A stretch of DNA of 19,087 bases. It comes from CAZHGD01 sp964531735 (GTDB lineage: Bacteria; Armatimonadota; UBA10988). Shown in pieces: positions 14,922-19,087 of this stretch. The notes under the pieces are model-generated. The model saw nothing but the letters and a program-made list of their open reading frames with translations, did no database searches and was not told the DNA's origin. The stretch lies in assembly GCA_964531735.1 (NCBI GenBank), contig CAZHGD010000141.1, positions 1 through 19,087 of the forward strand. The letters are read 5' to 3'. The number at the start of each line of letters is the position of its first letter. Position 1 is the first letter of the stretch. The position numbers and the translations under genes are program-made.

Positions 14922-15746
14922 TTACCGCAACAGGCTCATGACCGCCTGCGGCATCGCGTTGGCCTGCGACTGAGCCGCCACACCAGCCTGCTGCAGGATC
15001 TGCAGGCGGGTCAGGTTGATGGCCTCCTTGGCCACGTCCGCGTCGCGGATGCGGCTCTCGCTGGAGGTCAGTGCTTCCGACTGCGAGTTCAGGTTCGAGA
15101 TGGTGCGCTGCAGGCGGTTCTGCAACGAGCCCATCTTCGCCCGCTCGGTGCTGATGGTGTTGATGGCCGAGTCCAGGCTGGCGATGGCCGCGTTGGCGCT
15201 GGCCTGCGAGCTGACGGCGATGCCGCTGACACCAAGGCTGGCCGCCGTGGTGGTGGTGATCGTAAAGGAGATCACCTGGCTTTGGTTGGCACCCACCTGG
15301 AGCGTCATCGACGAGGTCGCGTACGACCCGCTCAACAGCTTGTTGGTGTTGAACTCGGTCGTGGTGGCGAAGCGGTCGACCTCCTGGAGCATCTGGTTGA
15401 CTTCGGACTGGATGTTCGCCCGATCGCTGGAGGTCAGCGTGTCGTTGGCGCCCTGGACCGCCAGTTCGCGCAGGCGCTGCAGGATGGTCTGGGTCTCGCC
15501 CATGGCCGATTCCGCGGTCTGCAGGACACTGACACCGTCCTGCGCGTTGCGGGCAGCCTGGTTCAGACCGCGCGTCTGCGCCCGCAGCTTCTCGCTGATG
15601 GCCAGGCCGGCGGCGTCGTCGGCGGCACTGTTGATGCGGAAGCCGCTGGACAGGCGCTGCATGACACCGGATAGTTCGCTCTGGGTACCGGACAACGAGC
15701 GTTGCGTGAACATCGCATCGACGTTGTTCCGAATGCTGAAAGCCAC
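14922..15746 (-). CDS. fliC: Flagellin, copy 1 (GTG start)
   Basis: This 274-residue flagellin is the filament subunit exported through the flagellar basal body. The conserved D0/D1 N-terminal region (about 1-140: FSIRNNVDAMFTQRSL, RLSSGFRINSAADDAAGLAI, ARNAQDGVSVLQTAESAM) and the C-terminal region (about 190-274: NRLQRTISNLNSQSEALTSS, IRDADVAKEAINLTRLQILQ, ending QAVMSLLR) are joined by only a short middle. The variable surface domains are therefore almost absent. The start codon is GTG (plus-strand CAC at 15744-15746), unlike the ATG of its two paralogs, after the shared AGAGGAGA ribosome site. It differs from copy 2 at two residues (Ala/Ser in SSDRxN and Asn/Asp in SEVxQ). From codon 123 onward its DNA is identical to copy 2. 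Confidence 0.97.
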   Translation of the reverse strand: MAFSIRNNVDAMFTQRSLSGTQSELSGVMQRLSSGFRINSAADDAAGLAISEKLRAQTRGLNQAARNAQDGVSVLQTAESAMGETQTILQRLRELAVQGANDTLTSSDRANIQSEVNQMLQEVDRFATTTEFNTNKLLSGSYATSSMTLQVGANQSQVISFTITTTTAASLGVSGIAVSSQASANAAIASLDSAINTISTERAKMGSLQNRLQRTISNLNSQSEALTSSESRIRDADVAKEAINLTRLQILQQAGVAAQSQANAMPQAVMSLLR

Positions 15747-15869
15747 GATCGTCTCCTCTACTGAAAGCGGCCACGTCAGTCAAAGCAGCCAAGCACCTGG
15801 CCGGCAGACTGTCGCGGCACACGGCTGGCGTTTCGGTCAGACCCGCAACTGTGAGTCCGACCCGCTGTT

Positions 15870-15896
15870 GTATCGGCCGTGCCTGGCTGACCTTTA
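15870..15896 (-). promoter_or_regulatory. sigma28 (FliA-type) promoter of flagellin copy 1
   Basis: On the minus strand TAAAG (15896-15892) is followed after exactly 14 nt by GCCGATAC (15877-15870). This matches the FliA consensus TAAAG(TTT)-N11-GCCGATAA at all but the last -10 base. Transcription should start near 15863, giving a leader of about 116 nt before the GTG. Confidence 0.88.
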
Positions 15897-15922
15897 GCCG
15901 GCCCCGCGGTCGACCGCCGAGC

Positions 15923-15945
15923 GGGTCGCCGCCGGGCGGCGACCC
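15923..15945. repeat. GC-rich hairpin in the flagellin 1-2 spacer
   Basis: GGGTCGCCGC (15923-15932) pairs with GCGGCGACCC (15936-15945) around a 3-nt loop. It sits between the copy 2 distal 3' hairpin (15956-15985) and the copy 1 promoter, so it may help insulate the two transcription units. A small palindrome CGGTCGACCG (15907-15916) lies beside it. Confidence 0.5.
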
Positions 15946-15955
15946 CCGCGACGAC

Positions 15956-15985
15956 GGTGGCGGGCCGCTTGCGCGGCCCGCCACC
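15956..15985 (-). terminator. Distal 3' hairpin after flagellin copy 2
   Basis: GGTGGCGGGCCGC (15956-15968) and GCGGCCCGCCACC (15973-15985) form a perfect 13-bp stem with a TTGC loop, 47 nt past the stop of copy 2. It corresponds in place and core sequence to 14852-14875. No T-run follows. Confidence 0.68.
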
Positions 15986-15998
15986 GGGTTACCTAGCT

Positions 15999-16018
15999 TG
16001 GCCGACCGGGGTCGGCCA
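15999..16018 (-). terminator. Proximal 3' hairpin after flagellin copy 2
   Basis: TGGCCGAC (15999-16006) and GTCGGCCA (16011-16018) pair perfectly over 8 bp with a CGGG loop, 13 nt past the stop codon. Confidence 0.58.
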
Positions 16019-16031
16019 TCTCAGTTCAGAC

Positions 16032-16856
16032 TTACCGCAACAGGCTCATGACCGCCTGCGGCATCGCGTTGGCCTGCGACTGAGCCGCCACACCAGCCTG
16101 CTGCAGGATCTGCAGGCGGGTCAGGTTGATGGCCTCCTTGGCCACGTCCGCGTCGCGGATGCGGCTCTCGCTGGAGGTCAGTGCTTCCGACTGCGAGTTC
16201 AGGTTCGAGATGGTGCGCTGCAGGCGGTTCTGCAACGAGCCCATCTTCGCCCGCTCGGTGCTGATGGTGTTGATGGCCGAGTCCAGGCTGGCGATGGCCG
16301 CGTTGGCGCTGGCCTGCGAGCTGACGGCGATGCCGCTGACACCAAGGCTGGCCGCCGTGGTGGTGGTGATCGTAAAGGAGATCACCTGGCTTTGGTTGGC
16401 ACCCACCTGGAGCGTCATCGACGAGGTCGCGTACGACCCGCTCAACAGCTTGTTGGTGTTGAACTCGGTCGTGGTGGCGAAGCGGTCGACTTCCTGGAGC
16501 ATCTGGTCCACTTCCGACTGGATGTTGGACCGGTCGCTGGAGGTCAGCGTGTCGTTGGCGCCCTGGACCGCCAGTTCGCGGAGGCGCTGCAGGATGGTCT
16601 GGGTTTCACCCATGGCCGATTCCGCGGTTTGCAGGACACTGACACCGTCCTGCGCGTTGCGGGCAGCCTGGTTCAGACCGCGCGTCTGCGCCCGCAGCTT
16701 CTCGCTGATGGCCAGGCCGGCGGCGTCGTCAGCGGCGCTGTTGATGCGGAAGCCGCTGGACAAGCGCTGCATGACACCGGATAGTTCGCTCTGGGTGCCG
16801 GACAACGAGCGTTGCGTGAACATCGCATCGACGTTGTTGCGAATGCTGAAAGCCAT
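16032..16856 (-). CDS. fliC: Flagellin, copy 2
   Basis: This is a 274-residue flagellin with the same D0/D1-only architecture as copies 1 and 3 and an ATG start (plus-strand CAT at 16854-16856) behind AGAGGAGA. It differs from copy 1 at two residues and from copy 3 at four (SLSG/SLAG, TQSE/TQGE and two in SSDRS/SGDRA). Its 3' part, from codon 123 through 19 nt past the stop, is identical to copy 1 over 478 bp, while the 5' 366 bp carry about 17 differences. It has its own sigma28 promoter and 3' hairpins, so it is probably a separate transcription unit. The protein is expected to co-assemble with its paralogs in the filament. Confidence 0.97.
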   Translation of the reverse strand: MAFSIRNNVDAMFTQRSLSGTQSELSGVMQRLSSGFRINSAADDAAGLAISEKLRAQTRGLNQAARNAQDGVSVLQTAESAMGETQTILQRLRELAVQGANDTLTSSDRSNIQSEVDQMLQEVDRFATTTEFNTNKLLSGSYATSSMTLQVGANQSQVISFTITTTTAASLGVSGIAVSSQASANAAIASLDSAINTISTERAKMGSLQNRLQRTISNLNSQSEALTSSESRIRDADVAKEAINLTRLQILQQAGVAAQSQANAMPQAVMSLLR

Positions 16857-16978
16857 GATCGTCTCCTCTACTGAAAGCGCTCACGTCGGTCGTGACGGCC
16901 TGAGGTGGGTCGGGCGACCGCCGCGGCTGTCTGGTACGGCTGGGTCAGTTCCGCAACTGTGGAGCTGACTTGTCAATG

Positions 16979-17005
16979 GTATCGGCCGGCCGGTGACTGC
17001 CTTTA
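16979..17005 (-). promoter_or_regulatory. sigma28 (FliA-type) promoter of flagellin copy 2
   Basis: On the minus strand TAAAG (17005-17001), a 14-nt gap and GCCGATAC (16986-16979) match the FliA consensus. The -10 lies 123 nt from the start codon, the same as for copy 3 and one less than for copy 1. Confidence 0.88.
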
Positions 17006-17087
17006 GGCGGTGCCAGGCCGGCTCGTTCACATTGGCGCCATGCGCCGAGCGGCCCCGCAGCCGGCGCCGACCGGCCCCACGCGACAA

Positions 17088-17121
17088 CCGGCGGCGGGCC
17101 GCTCACGCAGCCCGCCGCCGG
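17088..17121 (-). terminator. Distal 3' hairpin after flagellin copy 3
   Basis: CCGGCGGCGGGC (17088-17099) and GCCCGCCGCCGG (17110-17121) form a perfect 12-bp stem around a 10-nt loop, 45 nt past the stop of copy 3. Its sequence differs from the other two distal hairpins but its position and strength are kept. Confidence 0.65.
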
Positions 17122-17134
17122 GTTCATCAGCTTA

Positions 17135-17150
17135 GCCGACCGAGGTCGGC
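17135..17150 (-). terminator. Proximal 3' hairpin after flagellin copy 3
   Basis: GCCGAC (17135-17140) and GTCGGC (17145-17150) form a 6-bp stem with a CGAG loop, 15 nt past the stop codon, matching the proximal hairpins of copies 1 and 2. Confidence 0.52.
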
Positions 17151-17165
17151 CGTCTCAGTTCAGGC

Positions 17166-17990
17166 TTAGCGCAACAGGCTCATGACCGCCTGCGGCATCG
17201 CATTGGCCTGCGACTGAGCCGCCACACCAGCCTGCTGCAGAATCTGCAGGCGGGTCAGGTTGATGGCCTCCTTCGCCACGTCCGCGTCGCGGATGCGGCT
17301 CTCGCTGGAGGTCAGTGCTTCCGACTGCGAGTTCAGGTTCGAGATGGTGCGCTGCAGGCGGTTCTGCAACGAGCCCATCTTCGCCCGCTCGGTGCTGATG
17401 GTGTTGATGGCCGAGTCCAGGCTGGCGATGGCCGCGTTGGCGCTGGCCTGCGAGCTGACGGCAATGCCGCTGACACCGAGGCTGGCCGCCGTGGTGGTGG
17501 TGATCGTGAAGGAGATCACCTGGCTCTGGTTGGCGCCGACCTGGAGGGTCATCGACGAGGTCGCGTACGACCCGCTCAACAGCTTGTTGGTGTTGAACTC
17601 AGTCGTAGTGGCGAAGCGGTCGACCTCCTGGAGCATCTGGTCGACTTCCGACTGGATGTTGGCCCGGTCGCCGGAGGTCAGCGTATCGTTCGCGCCCTGG
17701 ACGGCCAGTTCGCGGAGGCGCTGCAGGATGGTCTGGGTCTCACCCATGGCCGATTCCGCGGTTTGCAGGACACTGACACCGTCCTGCGCGTTGCGGGCAG
17801 CCTGGTTCAGACCGCGCGTCTGCGCCCGCAGCTTCTCGCTGATGGCCAGACCGGCGGCGTCGTCGGCGGCACTGTTGATGCGGAAGCCGCTGGACAAGCG
17901 CTGCATGACACCGGACAATTCGCCCTGGGTACCGGCCAGCGAGCGCTGGGTGAACATCGCGTCGACGTTGTTGCGAATGCTGAAAGCCAT
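17166..17990 (-). CDS. fliC: Flagellin, copy 3
   Basis: This 274-residue flagellin is the most diverged of the three at DNA level yet differs from the others at only four residues, so most of its changes are synonymous and selection on the protein is strong. The ATG at 17990 (MAFSIRNN) is chosen because all three copies start there behind GAGGAGA. An in-frame start 10 codons upstream would include the ribosome site itself. D0/D1 motifs are as in copies 1 and 2, with no real D2/D3 domain. It is the first of the array in the direction of transcription and has a sigma28 promoter with a slightly poorer -10. Confidence 0.97.
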   Translation of the reverse strand: MAFSIRNNVDAMFTQRSLAGTQGELSGVMQRLSSGFRINSAADDAAGLAISEKLRAQTRGLNQAARNAQDGVSVLQTAESAMGETQTILQRLRELAVQGANDTLTSGDRANIQSEVDQMLQEVDRFATTTEFNTNKLLSGSYATSSMTLQVGANQSQVISFTITTTTAASLGVSGIAVSSQASANAAIASLDSAINTISTERAKMGSLQNRLQRTISNLNSQSEALTSSESRIRDADVAKEAINLTRLQILQQAGVAAQSQANAMPQAVMSLLR

Positions 17991-18385
17991 GGTCGTCTCC
18001 TCTACTTGAAGATCCCGCACCAGCCCGGTTACTCACGAAGGCCCGGGTCATCGGCACGGCGATTTGTTCGCCAGGGGCCTGAACTCTACTTTGTCCTGGC
18101 CCGTCAGTCTAGCTATCGGTCCAGCCGGCCGACGCTTTAGGCCCTTTGTCACATCGCGGTCACCCACTGTCGGAACCGTCAGGTCACGCTGGCGTTATAC
18201 GGGCTGGACCACGATGGAAGGATGCGGTCCGGCCCGGGCGAAGGCGCTGCCATGGCGCAGCCTGGGCGCAGTCGGGAGCGTTGGCCGGAGCGTATGGACC
18301 TGACCGCGGCGAACTGCCCGAGTCCAGACCGGACGCACGACGTCCCCAGTGCGCTCGGGGAGTTCGGCGGTCCAAGGGTGGAGAC
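17991..18385. other. Divergent spacer between flagellin copy 3 and a secreted-protein gene (395 bp)
   Basis: The left part is the ~116-nt leader and sigma28 promoter of flagellin copy 3 (minus strand). The right part (18140-18385) should hold the promoter of the plus-strand secreted protein; only a lone TTATAC at 18195-18200 resembles a -10, without a matching -35. I see no convincing gene here. Short open frames across it lack ribosome sites and family features. Confidence 0.5.
18113..18139 (-). promoter_or_regulatory. sigma28 (FliA-type) promoter of flagellin copy 3
   Basis: On the minus strand TAAAG (18139-18135), a 14-nt gap and ACCGATAG (18120-18113) keep the FliA layout. The -10 matches the consensus GCCGATAA at six of eight positions, against seven for the other two copies. 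Confidence 0.78.
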
Positions 18386-19087
18386 ATGACAAACGTTTGC
18401 GCGCCGTTCCTGCGGGTCGGCACACTGGCGGTGCTGACCGCCACCGCGGCCTTGGCCCACAGTCCTGTCGTCAAGCCGCTCACGTCGCGCCTGCCGCGCC
18501 TCGCGGCGGTACAGCAGTTCGGCAACGGGCAGCTCGGCAACGCACAGTTCGACGCCAATGCCGGCACGCCCTGGGCGCACCCGCAGGGCTTCTTCTCTTT
18601 CCGCTACCCGAACGGGTGGCAGAAGACGGAGAACCTCAGCAACGGGCCGCTGCAGGTCGTCAACGTCCAGGCCGCGTCGCAGAAGGCCGGCGCCTTGGTC
18701 TACTGCGCACCGCAGCAAGGCATGACGCTCGAGCAGTTCTACCAGCAGGTGTTTGAGGGCGTCCTCAAACAGCAGTCTGGCGGCAACGCCCGCTTCGAGC
18801 AGCCACAGGTCAAGGACGTCCAGGGCGGCAAAATCCTCTTCGGGTCGGCCACAGTCGGCCAGCAGGCGCAGTTCAAGTGCGCGCTGCTCGAGCCGACAGG
18901 CGCGCCACTGCGCTTCGGCGTCACGCTCATTGCCTTCGCCGGTGTCACGCAGGAGGAGGTTCAAGGCCTGAACCTCGTCTTCGGCAGCTTCCGCATCGGC
19001 AGTCCCACCGGTGGCGGCCAGCCGCCGGCGGGTGGCGGCGGTGGCGGGCAGCCCCCGGCCGGTGGTGGTGGCGGCCAACCGCCCGCG
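18386..19087 (+). CDS. Secreted protein with Gly/Gln/Pro-rich repeat tail (3' end outside the window)
   Basis: An open frame of 234 codons runs from the ATG at 18386 to the window edge without a stop, so the protein is partial. It starts with a signal peptide (VGTLAVLTATAALA, probable cleavage after Ala24) behind AAGGG, 7 nt upstream. Residues ~45-205 form one domain (FFSFRYPNGWQKTENLSNG, MTLEQFYQQVFEGVLKQQSG, then a C-terminal VFGSFRIG). Its layout resembles small secreted domains with a 'FSFRYPxGW' strand that assess protein or lipid ligands, but I cannot name it. From Gly209 a low-complexity tail repeats GG(n)QPPA, three units before the edge. The opposite strand also lacks stops here, but this frame has the signal peptide, ribosome site and sensible composition. 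Confidence 0.8.
   Translation, partial: MTNVCAPFLRVGTLAVLTATAALAHSPVVKPLTSRLPRLAAVQQFGNGQLGNAQFDANAGTPWAHPQGFFSFRYPNGWQKTENLSNGPLQVVNVQAASQKAGALVYCAPQQGMTLEQFYQQVFEGVLKQQSGGNARFEQPQVKDVQGGKILFGSATVGQQAQFKCALLEPTGAPLRFGVTLIAFAGVTQEEVQGLNLVFGSFRIGSPTGGGQPPAGGGGGGQPPAGGGGGQPPA

Larger units (their letters stand above)
16857..17165. other. Flagellin 2-3 spacer (309 bp without a gene)
   Basis: The gap holds, in minus-strand order, the proximal (17135-17150) and distal (17088-17121) 3' hairpins of copy 3, then the sigma28 promoter (16979-17005) and the ~116-nt leader of copy 2. A short stretch in the leader (CACAGTTGCGG and then CTGACC) is shared with the copy 1 leader. I see no additional gene. 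Confidence 0.7.

Noticed and set aside
15016..15897. Long plus-strand open frames repeated opposite all three flagellins
   Set aside because: They recur only because the flagellin DNA recurs; they have no ribosome site and the flagellin frames carry all the conserved motifs.
14852..18139. Flagellin array as a mobile or composite element
   Set aside because: No transposase, integrase or terminal inverted repeats flank it; tandem duplication with gene conversion explains it.
18179..19078. 299-residue minus-strand open frame at the right edge
   Set aside because: The plus strand has a signal peptide, ribosome site and structured domain in the same place; the minus frame is compositionally a shadow and starts in the Gly/Pro repeat complement.

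Overview
This 19-kb, GC-rich window is a bacterial chromosomal segment carrying mostly housekeeping genes. No phage, insertion-sequence, CRISPR or RNA genes were seen. The clearest taxonomic hint is the type IV pseudopilin-like protein at 10796-11455. Its N-terminal helix (FTLIELLVVIAIIAILAAIL followed by FPVFAKAREKARQTNCLSN) and its H-X9-DG motif are the style typical of Armatimonadota and, more loosely, Planctomycetota. Together with flagellins, a primary-type sigma factor and corrinoid-related genes, I favour an Armatimonadota-like organism. This is an inference from motif style, not a placement.

Layout. (1) 72-2242, plus strand: a compact four-gene operon of a small MerR-type helix-turn-helix protein, a GNAT acetyltransferase, panD and panB. 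It is driven by a good sigma70 promoter that overlaps twin palindromic operator-like sites. (2) 2297-5465, minus strand: an orphan OmpR-type response regulator with an abnormal phosphorylation pocket, a non-pyrrolysine MttB-family methyltransferase, and a hypothetical protein with a duplicated helical module. (3) 5557-8241, plus strand: a small lipoprotein, then an RpoD-like sigma factor overlapping a class I methyltransferase. (4) 8273-10789, plus strand: an overlapping cbiM-cbiQ-cbiO cobalt/nickel ECF transporter operon with a PDGLE domain fused to CbiM. (5) A pseudopilin (minus), an SMP-30/gluconolactonase-like protein (plus) and polyphosphate kinase ppk (minus). A large nested palindromic repeat separates the last two convergent genes. 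(6) 14852-18139, minus strand: three tandem, nearly identical flagellin genes. Each has its own sigma28-type promoter, a ~116-nt leader and a pair of 3' hairpins. (7) 18386 to the end, plus strand: a secreted protein cut by the window edge inside a Gly/Gln/Pro-rich repeat tail.

How the genes connect. PanD (beta-alanine) and PanB (ketopantoate) supply the two branches of pantothenate/CoA synthesis. The acetyltransferase placed directly before panD is a candidate PanD maturation or feedback factor, by analogy with PanZ/PanM. The Co/Ni importer and the corrinoid-type methyltransferase both point to cobalamin use. The flagellin block is the most structured part of the window: repeated regulatory modules, an exact 478-bp identity between two copies that suggests gene conversion, and a GTG start in only one copy.
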